Assembly (NCBI GenBank): GCA_002435715.1
Contig: DISD01000022.1
Location: forward strand, 1 to 37,916
DNA length: 37,916 nt
Direction: 5' to 3'
Source: Rhodospirillaceae bacterium UBA6219
GTDB taxonomy: Bacteria; Pseudomonadota; Alphaproteobacteria; Rhodospirillales; Magnetospirillaceae
The stretch's first letter is position 1, and the number at the start of each line of letters is the position of its first letter. A model generated the notes under the pieces. The model did no database searches. It saw nothing but the letters and a program-made list of their open reading frames with translations, and was not told where the DNA came from. This document shows positions 8,619 to 15,241 of this stretch, piece by piece. Position numbers and translations under genes: made by a program.

Positions 8619-10945
8619 TGACCGCCTCCATCGTCATCGTCACCAATCCGTTCGAGCCGGTGGCCAGCCGCTCGGTTCATGCGGTGGAAGCCGGGATCAC
8701 GCTGGGCGGTCTGTTACAGGGCTGCGGCATTGTGGAGGATTGCTGGTCCGATGGCCCGGAAATCCTGATCGGCGGCATGACGGTGCCGGTCGGCATCTAT
8801 GCCGTCCGGGCCATCGGCGATGGCGAGGTCGTCACCGTCATTCGCTGGCCCCAGGGCGGCGGGGGCGGTGGTGGGGGCGGCAAGAACCCCATGCGGATCG
8901 TGCTGACCATCGCGGTGATGGTGGCCGCCATCTATCTGGGCCCCATGGCGGCGGTGGCCATGGGCTATACCGCCGCCGGCAGTGCCGCCGCCATGGCCAC
9001 TGCTGGTATCGCCCTGGCCGGTTCGATGCTGATCAATACGGTGATCCCGGCCCCCAAGCCCTCCATGCCGTCTCTCAATTGGGGCGGCAGCGGCAGCGCG
9101 CCGGCCCCCAGCCCGACCTATTCGATCCAGGCTCAGGGCAATCAGGGCCGACTGGGGCAGCCGATCCCGGTGATCTATGGCCGCCATCTGATCTATCCCG
9201 ACCTCGCCTCGGAGCCCTACCAGGATTACGTCGGCGGCGAGCAGTACCTGTATCAGCTTCATGTCATCGGCCAAGGGGAGTATGCGGTCGAGCAAATCCG
9301 CATTGAGGACACCCCCATCTCCTCCTTCGAGGAGGTCCAGACCGAAACCGTTCCGCCCGGCAGCCGGGTCACGCTGTTCGAGCCGGATGTGGTCACCGCC
9401 GCCGAGGTGGCCGGCCAGGAACTGGTGGCTCCCAATCTGGTGCAATCGGGCGACGATGGATATATCGGCCCGTTCACCGCCAATCCGGTCGACACCACAG
9501 CCGGGGCGTTGGGCATCGACGTGGTGATGCCCCGTGGCCTCTATTACGCCAATGACGGCGGCAGTCTGGATAGCCGCACCGTCCAGTGGCAGGTCGAGGC
9601 GCGGGCCATCGATGCCGAGGGTGGAGCCATTGGCGGCTGGGCGGTTCTGGCGCAGCCGTCGCATACCGCCGCCACCAACAGCACCATCCGTCTGTCCTTC
9701 CGCTATTCGGTCAGTCCGGGCCGTTACGAGGTCCGCCTCAAGCGTCTCGACACCAAGGACACCGCCGAACGTGCCGGTCATGAAATTCGCTGGGGCGCTC
9801 TGCGCGCCTATTTGACCGGCCAACCCGATTTCGGCGCCGTCACCCTGCTGGCGGTCAAGATGCGGGCCACCGATAATCTGAGCCAGCGCTCCTCGCGCAT
9901 GATCAACGTCATCGCCACTCGCAAGCTGCCTGTGTGGTCGGCGGCGGGCGGTTGGTCGGCGCCGCAGCCGACCCGTTCCATCGCCTGGGCCTTCGCCGAT
10001 GCCTGCAAGGCGGACTATGGTGCCAAGCTGGCCGACAGCCGTATCGACCTCAAGACGCTGGCCACCCTGGATGCCGTCTGGGCCGCCCGTGGCGACAGCT
10101 TCGACGCGGTGTTCGATACCAGCATGACGGTGTGGGAAGCCCTGTCCCGCACCGCCCGTTGCGGCCGGGCCGTGCCCATCCAGCAGGGCGGCATCGTCCG
10201 CATCATCCGCGACGCGCCCCAGACCATGCCGGTGGCGATGTTCGGGCCGCGCAACATCGTCAAGGGCTCGTTCAAGATCAAATACGTCATGCCGGGCGAG
10301 GACACCGCCGACGCGGTGACGGTGGAGTATTTCTCGTCGCGGACCTGGAAGCCCGACGAGACCACGGCCAAGCTGCCCGACAGCCAGGGCGACAACCCGG
10401 CCAAGGTCAACCTGTTCGGCTGCACCGCCAAGGAGCACGCCCAGCGGGAGGGTCTCTATATCGCCGCCAACAACCGTTATCGCCGCCGCATGGTCACCTT
10501 CCGCACCGAGCTGGAGGGCATGATCCCCACCTATGGCGATCTGGTCGCCATCACCCACGACATGCCCCGCTGGGGTCAGGGCGGCGAGGTGATCGATTGG
10601 CGGGCCGAATCCGCCAAGCCGCCTTGGGTTGGGGCGGTACTGGTGCTGTCCGAACCGCTGACCTGGACCGAGGGCGCCAGCCATTATCTGGCGCTGCGCC
10701 GCCGCGACGGAAGTTTGGCGGGGCCGTTCCGGGTCGAGCCAATGGCCGATGCGACCACCATGGTGCGTCTCGCCGAGCCGCTGACCGTCACCCCTTATAC
10801 CGGCGGCTCGGAGGAACGGACCTACTTCTCCTTCGGCCCCGGCCAGGCTTGGGCGCAGACCGCCCGCATCCTCGCCATCCGCCCCCGCGCCGAACAGGTG
10901 GAGATCACCGCCGTCGCCGAGGACTCTCGCGTCCACGTCAACTGA
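8618..10945 (+). CDS. TipJ-type host specificity / tail tip protein (J-like)
   Basis: A 775-aa protein. ATG 8618 is preferred over the GTG at 8615 because it forms a TGATG junction with the preceding stop. The first ~70 residues resemble the lambda I/ubiquitin-like tail assembly domain (MTASIVIVTNPFEP onward). A run of nine Gly at about 78-87 is followed by a hydrophobic Ala/Gly-rich segment (about 92-150), a layout seen in TipJ-family tail proteins. The remainder is beta-rich (QPIPVIYGRHLI, then the hub domains) and matches the J-type central tail hub that carries host-range determinants. It is shorter than lambda J (about 1130 aa), lacking long C-terminal fibronectin-type extensions; the separate upstream fibre cassette may compensate. 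Codon use matches the rest of the tail module. Confidence 0.87.
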   Translation: MTASIVIVTNPFEPVASRSVHAVEAGITLGGLLQGCGIVEDCWSDGPEILIGGMTVPVGIYAVRAIGDGEVVTVIRWPQGGGGGGGGGKNPMRIVLTIAVMVAAIYLGPMAAVAMGYTAAGSAAAMATAGIALAGSMLINTVIPAPKPSMPSLNWGGSGSAPAPSPTYSIQAQGNQGRLGQPIPVIYGRHLIYPDLASEPYQDYVGGEQYLYQLHVIGQGEYAVEQIRIEDTPISSFEEVQTETVPPGSRVTLFEPDVVTAAEVAGQELVAPNLVQSGDDGYIGPFTANPVDTTAGALGIDVVMPRGLYYANDGGSLDSRTVQWQVEARAIDAEGGAIGGWAVLAQPSHTAATNSTIRLSFRYSVSPGRYEVRLKRLDTKDTAERAGHEIRWGALRAYLTGQPDFGAVTLLAVKMRATDNLSQRSSRMINVIATRKLPVWSAAGGWSAPQPTRSIAWAFADACKADYGAKLADSRIDLKTLATLDAVWAARGDSFDAVFDTSMTVWEALSRTARCGRAVPIQQGGIVRIIRDAPQTMPVAMFGPRNIVKGSFKIKYVMPGEDTADAVTVEYFSSRTWKPDETTAKLPDSQGDNPAKVNLFGCTAKEHAQREGLYIAANNRYRRRMVTFRTELEGMIPTYGDLVAITHDMPRWGQGGEVIDWRAESAKPPWVGAVLVLSEPLTWTEGASHYLALRRRDGSLAGPFRVEPMADATTMVRLAEPLTVTPYTGGSEERTYFSFGPGQAWAQTARILAIRPRAEQVEITAVAEDSRVHVN

Positions 10946-10948
10946 TTG

Positions 10949-10991
10949 CGGGGCGCTGCCCCGTTCCCCGTCAAGGGCCGTGAGGCCCTTG
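10949..10991. repeat. REP-like double hairpin C
   Basis: Inverted repeats CGGGGC/GCCCCG (10949-10963) and CAAGGGCC/GGCCCTTG (10972-10991, 4-base loop) lie immediately after the stop codon of the J-like gene. They have the same two-hairpin layout as elements A and B and precede a true terminator. Confidence 0.6.
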
Positions 10992-11006
10992 GAACCCATT
11001 CCCCAC

Positions 11007-11028
11007 AGCCGCCTTCGGGCGGCTTTTT
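11007..11028 (+). terminator. Rho-independent terminator between tail and lysis genes
   Basis: A 7-bp stem AGCCGCC/GGCGGCT with TTCG tetraloop is followed by a T-run (11024-11028). It separates the J-like gene from the lysis genes and may give partial termination, since the next start codon is only 16 bases on. Confidence 0.75.
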
Positions 11029-11043
11029 CATTGGAGGTTCCCC

Positions 11044-11481
11044 ATGACCAAGGACAGTGTCGTGCCGCGTGGCATTCGCCTGAACAACCCCGGCAATATC
11101 AAGGAATTCCCCGGCGATAAGACTCAGTGGCAGGGTGAGCGCGCCACCGATGACGATCCGGTATTCGAGGAATTCGTCAGCCCCGAGGCCGGTATCCGTG
11201 CCCTGGCCCGCATTCTGCTCGGCTACCAACGCCGCTACGGCCTCAACACCGTGACGGGAATCATCACCCGCTGGGCGCCGGGCTGTGAGAACGACACCGG
11301 CTCCTATATCGCCCATGTCGCCTCCCGCATGGGCGTAACGCCCGATCAGGCCATCGACCTGACCAAGGCCGACACCATGGCCGGACTGGTCGAAGCCATC
11401 ATCCGCCATGAAAACGGCCAGCAGCCCTACGCCAGAGAGGTGATCCTGGCCGGGGTTGGCATGGGGCTGGGGAGCGCCTGA
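11044..11481 (+). CDS. Putative phage endolysin / virion-associated lysozyme-like protein
   Basis: A 145-aa protein with an N-terminal RGIRLNNPGNIKEF segment that matches the R-G-x-R-N-N-N-P-G-N-I signature. This signature opens a family of phage structural or lytic proteins thought to be lysozyme-like. WQGER (about 31-35), FVSPEAGIRALARIL and the TGIITRWAP stretch fit the same family. It would cleave host peptidoglycan for release, consistent with a holin-type gene 3 bases downstream and a GGAGG site (11033-11038) before the ATG. No signal peptide is visible, so export would need the holin. The catalytic residue is not certain from the sequence alone. Confidence 0.65.
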   Translation: MTKDSVVPRGIRLNNPGNIKEFPGDKTQWQGERATDDDPVFEEFVSPEAGIRALARILLGYQRRYGLNTVTGIITRWAPGCENDTGSYIAHVASRMGVTPDQAIDLTKADTMAGLVEAIIRHENGQQPYAREVILAGVGMGLGSA

Positions 11482-11483
11482 CC

Positions 11484-12083
11484 ATGAACCTGCTCGATCT
11501 CCTCGGCGATGCCGCCGCCATCGCTGCCAATCCAATCGCGGGGCTGGCCAAGGTGGCGCTGGACGTTGCGCCAGAAATCGCCAGCCTCTTCGGTGACGAT
11601 GCCGAGAAGGCGGTCGGCAAACTGGCCGACACCGTCCGCGCCATCACCGGCACCGACGATCCCGACAAGGCCCGTGAGGTACTGGCCGACCCCAATCTGG
11701 TGTTCCAGCTTCGCTCCCAGGCGCAAGGATTCGCCCATGCCGAACGCATGCAGCAGATGACCGGGGCCATCACCACGCTGACCGCCACCCTGGCCGACCG
11801 TCAGAACGCCCGCGCCCGCGACAGCGAATTCATCAAGGCCGGGCGCAGCAACACGCGGGCCAACGTACTGCTGGTGACCGCCGGCATGGGAATCATCGGC
11901 GGCATCGGCTTCATGGTGTTTGGGCACGTTGACGGCAACACCGCCGTCGGCGGCTGCATCATCTCGGTGGTGACCCTCCTGGCCGGAAAGTTCGCCACGG
12001 CGTTTGATTTCGAGTTCGGCGGCTCGGCCGATTCCGAGCAGACCCGACACCTGTTGGCTCAGGCGCCACCCATTGGCAAATAG
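11484..12083 (+). CDS. Holin-like membrane protein (GTA holin 3TM-type)
   Basis: A 199-aa protein with a helical, acidic N-terminal region (about 1-110) and two strong membrane segments (about 131-150 and 155-172). These are followed by FDFEFGGSADSEQTR, which resembles the FGSSAGS-type tail of the holin family annotated for gene-transfer-agent release (PF11351). A RDSEFIKAG segment just before the membrane part also fits that family. Together with the preceding endolysin candidate it would form the lysis cassette. The start lies 2 bases after the endolysin stop. A strong terminator follows, so it is the last gene of the plus-strand phage operon. Confidence 0.68.
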   Translation: MNLLDLLGDAAAIAANPIAGLAKVALDVAPEIASLFGDDAEKAVGKLADTVRAITGTDDPDKAREVLADPNLVFQLRSQAQGFAHAERMQQMTGAITTLTATLADRQNARARDSEFIKAGRSNTRANVLLVTAGMGIIGGIGFMVFGHVDGNTAVGGCIISVVTLLAGKFATAFDFEFGGSADSEQTRHLLAQAPPIGK

Positions 12084-12106
12084 AACATATCGGATTTCGC
12101 ATCGAC

Positions 12107-12144
12107 GCGGCCGACCGGGGGAAACCCTGGTCGGCCGCTTTTTT
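12107..12144 (+). terminator. Strong Rho-independent terminator at end of phage module
   Basis: A perfect 10-bp stem GCGGCCGACC/GGTCGGCCGC (12107-12116 with 12129-12138), a 12-base loop and six T (12139-12144). It ends the tail/lysis operon and faces the convergent HD gene. It closely resembles the structure at 20890-20928. Confidence 0.88.
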
Positions 12145-12187
12145 GCGTTCTGGTGGGCGCAGGGGATCTGCGCTTCCACCGCCCCTG

Positions 12188-12829
12188 TCACGCCAGCGCC
12201 TGACTGTTGAGGGCGATGCGCCACTGCCGACGACAGCTCATTCCTCCGGCAGCCAAATCCTGAAACACGGTCAGAAAGCGCTTCCGTGCTGTCGGAGCAT
12301 CCCAGGGGTCAATATCAACGTCGGGAGCAGGGCGACGAAAGCCGAAGACCTGTCGGGCCTCGGCTTCGGTAAAGCCAGCGAGATGAATGGCCTCGATGAA
12401 GGCGGCAAGCCTGTCGGCGCGGTCGATCATCTCTCGCCATTCTTGCGGCAACAGAGCCGGCAGCCCGAACGCCAAGTGAATGGTTCGGGCCAGGCGAGCC
12501 TCCAGTTCCACATAGGCGGGACCGATCGCTCTCTTGAACGGGGTGACCAGATCGGATGTCACGAATTCGGGACCGTCGTGAAGCAGGGCGGCAAGCAGGC
12601 AGGGGGCCGGCGCCGACGGCGTCTCTGTGGCGACCAATTCCGCGACCAGGATCGAATGCTGAGCGACAGAATAGCCGTGTTCGCCATGGGTCTGGCCATT
12701 CCATCGGTTAAGGCGGGCCAACCCCAGGGCGATGTCGTCGATTTCGATGTCCAGCGGCGACGGATCAATGATGTCAAGGCGCCGCCCCGAGAGCATTCGT
12801 TGCCATGCACGGCCGCCGATTTCGCTCAT
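12188..12829 (-). CDS. HD-domain phosphohydrolase (YfbR-like)
   Basis: A 213-aa protein with a metal-dependent HD phosphohydrolase core: QTHGEHGYSVAQHS with His58, the HD pair at 84-85 followed by GPE (compare HDxxE of the YfbR 5'-deoxynucleotidases), and IDRADRLAAFIEA with a further Asp. It probably dephosphorylates nucleotides; the substrate is not known. The frame stays open further upstream, but ATG 12829 overlaps the preceding stop by ATGA and gives the natural N-terminus MSEIGGRAWQ. It is the last gene of a coupled four-gene minus-strand operon. Phages and defence loci both use such enzymes to alter nucleotide pools, but a housekeeping nucleotidase is equally possible. Confidence 0.75.
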   Translation of the reverse strand: MSEIGGRAWQRMLSGRRLDIIDPSPLDIEIDDIALGLARLNRWNGQTHGEHGYSVAQHSILVAELVATETPSAPAPCLLAALLHDGPEFVTSDLVTPFKRAIGPAYVELEARLARTIHLAFGLPALLPQEWREMIDRADRLAAFIEAIHLAGFTEAEARQVFGFRRPAPDVDIDPWDAPTARKRFLTVFQDLAAGGMSCRRQWRIALNSQALA

Positions 12830-13206
12830 TTCCAGCGCTTCTCCACCGTTCCGATGCGGCGGCCCATATTGTCCCGCAAGACATAGCCTCCGGTGAGGGC
12901 GTCGGGTTCGATGGTCTGAAGACGTTTGCCGGTCAGATCGCGAATGACCATTTCCTGGCCGTACCCGGGTTCGACGGTGCCCGTCCTGCGTCCATCGCCA
13001 TCCCGGAGGATCTTCTGCCCGCCGATGCCGTCTTCCACGGTTCCAATCCTGCGGCCGGAGGCGTCGCGGCGCACCATGGCGCCGCCGACGTTCTGTTCGG
13101 CCGTCCCGATGGTTCTGCCACGCTGGTCGCGAATGATGAAGTCGTCGGCAGCAGCCGGCAAGGCGACCAGAAGGGCGAGCAGCCAGAGACACCAACCACG
13201 CATCAT
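12826..13206 (-). CDS. Secreted repeat protein, five ~21-aa repeats
   Basis: A 126-aa protein with a clear signal peptide (MMRGWCLWLLALLVALPAAA, cleavage near residue 20-21). The mature part is almost wholly five imperfect repeats of about 21 residues with consensus (I/V)xRDxxGRRxGTVExxxGG: IIRDQRGRTIGTAE, VRRDASGRRIGTVE, ILRDGDGRRTGTVE, VIRDLTGKRLQTIE and VLRDNMGRRIGTVE. Each repeat should form a beta hairpin, so the whole may be a small beta-solenoid or beta-roll in the periplasm. It starts in an ATGA overlap with the 80-aa gene and ends in an ATGA overlap with the HD gene. I recognise no characterised function. Confidence 0.7.
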   Translation of the reverse strand: MMRGWCLWLLALLVALPAAADDFIIRDQRGRTIGTAEQNVGGAMVRRDASGRRIGTVEDGIGGQKILRDGDGRRTGTVEPGYGQEMVIRDLTGKRLQTIEPDALTGGYVLRDNMGRRIGTVEKRWK

Positions 13207-13445
13207 GCATTCCGTCCCTCGGCCAGGGTCTCCACCACGGTCAGCACCCGCATGGCGACGTCATGTTCCGGCCAGCGGGCCAGCCGTGCCAACCGGGCGG
13301 CGCGTTCCGCCGCCTCGGCCCTGGCAGCGCATCCGAACAGGGTGACCAGCCGCCGGGCGGCATGCTGCACCTCAATCTCGGGTATGGGGATGCGCGGCGT
13401 GATCATGGCCTCAGGCTGCCACGGGCGGGTGTCAGAAACGGTCAT
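13203..13445 (-). CDS. Small hypothetical protein (80 aa)
   Basis: It is a small Arg/Ala-rich helical protein (core HAARRLVTLFGCAARAEAAE). Its ATG at 13445 lies inside the end of the nuclease gene (14-base overlap), and its TGA overlaps the following ATG, so it belongs to a tightly coupled operon. No domain, signal peptide or membrane segment is recognisable. The tight overlaps on both sides are the main evidence that it is translated. Confidence 0.5.
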   Translation of the reverse strand: MTVSDTRPWQPEAMITPRIPIPEIEVQHAARRLVTLFGCAARAEAAERAARLARLARWPEHDVAMRVLTVVETLAEGRNA

Positions 13446-13986
13446 GTCGCCTGGTCCCCCCGCTCGTTTCCGCCAGCCTTGCCTCGAAGGGGGGCGAGTG
13501 ATCGGCGTGCCGGCGCCAGTTGGCCGCGTACTGCCCCGCCAGGGTCTCGTCGTGCAGGATCACAAGGTTTTCGGCGTTCCGGCTCTGGGCCGAGCGGGTG
13601 AAATTGAACGATCCCGTCACCACCGTGCTCCCATCGATCACCATCACCTTGTTGTGGGCGATGGCGTGGTCCCCATCGACCAGAATGTGAATTCCGGCGG
13701 CGGCAAGCTGTTGTGCCAGTGCGCTGCCGGCTTTCTGCCCCAGCGCGCTACCGTCGAGGATCACGCTTATCGTGACCTGGCGGCGCCGGGCGTCGGACAG
13801 CGCCTGGGCTATGGCGGGATTGGTGAAGCCATAGGCCTGAACCAGGATCTCGCGCCGGGCGGTGGCGAGCTCAGTCACAAGCATACCGGTGCAGTCTTCA
13901 CCCGGCGTGAAGCACACCTGGGCCTCACCCGCCCAGGCGGGTGGCATGACCAATAACGACAGTGCCAAAGCCCCACAGATCCGCAT
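13432..13986 (-). CDS. Secreted phospholipase D-family nuclease (Nuc-like)
   Basis: A 184-aa protein with a signal peptide (cleavage near AWA, residue 19) and a single HKD motif: His111, Lys113 and Asp118 in HNKVMVIDGS, followed by the conserved VVTGSFNFT and NAEN. One HKD per chain is typical of the small Nuc/EDTA-resistant nuclease type, which acts as a dimer and cuts DNA without metal. The signal peptide places it in the periplasm, where it could degrade incoming or released DNA; the natural role is not known. It is the first gene of the minus-strand operon and is divergent from the WYL regulator, with only ~85 bases between the likely starts, so the two may share regulation. Confidence 0.85.
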   Translation of the reverse strand: MRICGALALSLLVMPPAWAGEAQVCFTPGEDCTGMLVTELATARREILVQAYGFTNPAIAQALSDARRRQVTISVILDGSALGQKAGSALAQQLAAAGIHILVDGDHAIAHNKVMVIDGSTVVTGSFNFTRSAQSRNAENLVILHDETLAGQYAANWRRHADHSPPFEARLAETSGGTRRHDRF

Positions 13987-14024
13987 CGCAGCCGCCGGTT
14001 GATCATGCCCACTTCATTTGACGG

Positions 14025-14062
14025 CCTGTCCATGTCAGAATTGGACACGTTTCATGGACAGG
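14025..14062. promoter_or_regulatory. Operator-like palindrome upstream of WYL regulator
   Basis: A perfect 10-bp inverted repeat CCTGTCCATG (14025-14034) / CATGGACAGG (14053-14062) contains a third half-site TGGACA at 14042-14047. This gives one TGTCCA and two TGGACA copies in 38 bases. It lies between the divergent nuclease and WYL genes if the WYL start is GTG 14071. A TTGACG hexamer at 14018-14023 could be a -35 box. WYL regulators of defence islands (BrxR, CapW) bind inverted repeats at their own promoters, so autoregulation is likely but inferred. Confidence 0.5.
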
Positions 14063-14070
14063 GGGCGGCG

Positions 14071-15057
14071 GTGCGCTACGAGAAGGCCGACAACCTGCTG
14101 CAATTGGCGCTGGAGATGCAGGCGGCGCGCGGCGGCCTGTCGTTGAAGGATATCGAGGACAAATTCGGAGTCGGCCGGCGCACCGCCATGCGCATGCGCG
14201 ATGCGGTCCTGCGCAATTTCTCTCAGTGCGAGGAGGTGGAAACCGACGAGCGCACCAAGCGCTGGCGAATTCCGTCGGGTACTCTGGATCGCCTGATCAC
14301 CTTCACCGCCGATGAGCTGGCCGCGCTGGACGCGGCCATCCGTCTGCTTGACCGCGACAACCGCGAGGACGAGGCCGCCAACCTGACCACTGTGTCAGGC
14401 AAGGTGCGGGCGCTCATGAAGCCCGATATCGCCCGCAAGGTGGAACCAGACCTGGAAGCCATGCTGGAAGCCGAGGGTTTGGCCATGCGCCCCGGTCCGC
14501 GCCCGCGCATCAACGTGTCGGTGGTCGAGGAGCTTCGCGATGCCATGAAGGCATGCCGCAAGGTGCGCATCCGCTATCGCAACCGCCGCACCCGGAAAAT
14601 CAACGACCGTCTGGTTCACCCTTACGGTTTCCTGCACGGCCATCGCAACTATCTGGTGGGCTGGCATGAAAACCCCAAGGCCAATCAGGTGGCGCTGTTC
14701 AGCCTGCCCAATATCGAGGCGGTCGAGATCCTGGACGAGACCTTTGTCCGCGATCCCGGTTTCAACCTGCAATCCTTTGCCGCCCAATCCTTCGGCCTGT
14801 TCCAGGAGGAACCATACCCGGTGGTCTGGCGCTTCGCCCCCGAGGCCGCCGAGGATGCCGCCGAATTCGTCTTTCACCCGAGCCAGACCATGGAGCGGGA
14901 CACGGACGGCTCCTTGATCGTGCGTTTCACCGCCGGCAGCGATCTGGAGATGGCCTGGCACCTCTATACCTGGGGCGACAAGGTCGAGGTGTTGGAACCG
15001 GCGCGGCTGGCGGAGATGGTCAACGGCAATCGGATGACGTGGGCGGCGCTGCCGTGA
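14071..15057 (+). CDS. WYL-domain transcriptional regulator
   Basis: The protein is about 328 aa from GTG 14071. The frame is open from 13999 with ATGs at 14005 and 14032, but neither has a ribosome binding site, and the stretch between holds a palindrome. AGGGGG (about 14060-14065) precedes the GTG by 5 bases, and the resulting N-terminus (VRYEKADNLLQLALEMQ) fits the family. An N-terminal winged HTH (LKDIEDKFGVGRRTAMRMRD) is followed by the WYL/YafY-type sensor region, with VRIRYRNRRTRKINDRLVHP, GFLHGHRNYLVGW and a C-terminal WCX-like part. Proteins of this class regulate defence loci by sensing nucleic acid or nucleotide ligands. It may control the divergent nuclease operon and perhaps the DUF4365/AbiV genes downstream. 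Confidence 0.85.
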   Translation: MRYEKADNLLQLALEMQAARGGLSLKDIEDKFGVGRRTAMRMRDAVLRNFSQCEEVETDERTKRWRIPSGTLDRLITFTADELAALDAAIRLLDRDNREDEAANLTTVSGKVRALMKPDIARKVEPDLEAMLEAEGLAMRPGPRPRINVSVVEELRDAMKACRKVRIRYRNRRTRKINDRLVHPYGFLHGHRNYLVGWHENPKANQVALFSLPNIEAVEILDETFVRDPGFNLQSFAAQSFGLFQEEPYPVVWRFAPEAAEDAAEFVFHPSQTMERDTDGSLIVRFTAGSDLEMAWHLYTWGDKVEVLEPARLAEMVNGNRMTWAALP

Positions 15058-15241
15058 TTGCGGCTGGTTTTGCACCCGATGTCATCCGCCGACACACCAT
15101 CCTGGATGGCCCATTTGGGCCGTGAATGGACGCCTATCGTACCTGCGGAAGGACCGCTATGGGCCGCTTGGAGACTTGCTGCTATTGGGTTATGGACCGT
15201 AGAATTGGCCTTCCGATATCCTTTACAAGTCTGATCCACGG
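15058..15241 (+). promoter_or_regulatory. Intergenic region before the DUF4365-like gene
   Basis: There are 184 bases with no gene. A small dyad GGCCCA/TGGGCC with a 2-base loop sits at 15108-15121 and could attenuate read-through from the WYL gene. The last 60 bases are relatively AT-rich and probably hold the promoter, but I cannot place convincing -35/-10 boxes. Confidence 0.3.

Noticed and set aside
8714..10999. 761-aa open frame on the minus strand opposite the TipJ-type gene
   Set aside because: It is an antisense shadow caused by high third-position GC; its composition is His/Gly/Asp/Arg-biased, it has no domain, and the plus-strand gene is clearly supported by family and gene order.
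61..12083. Gene transfer agent instead of prophage
   Set aside because: The holin resembles the GTA-release family, but the DUF2460/DUF2163 tail genes of the Rhodobacter GTA are not seen and a large fibre cassette is present, which fits a phage better.
12805..13956. 383-aa plus-strand frame opposite the nuclease/repeat-protein operon
   Set aside because: The minus strand has signal peptides, an HKD motif and ATGA couplings; the plus frame crosses several of these genes and has no recognisable domain.
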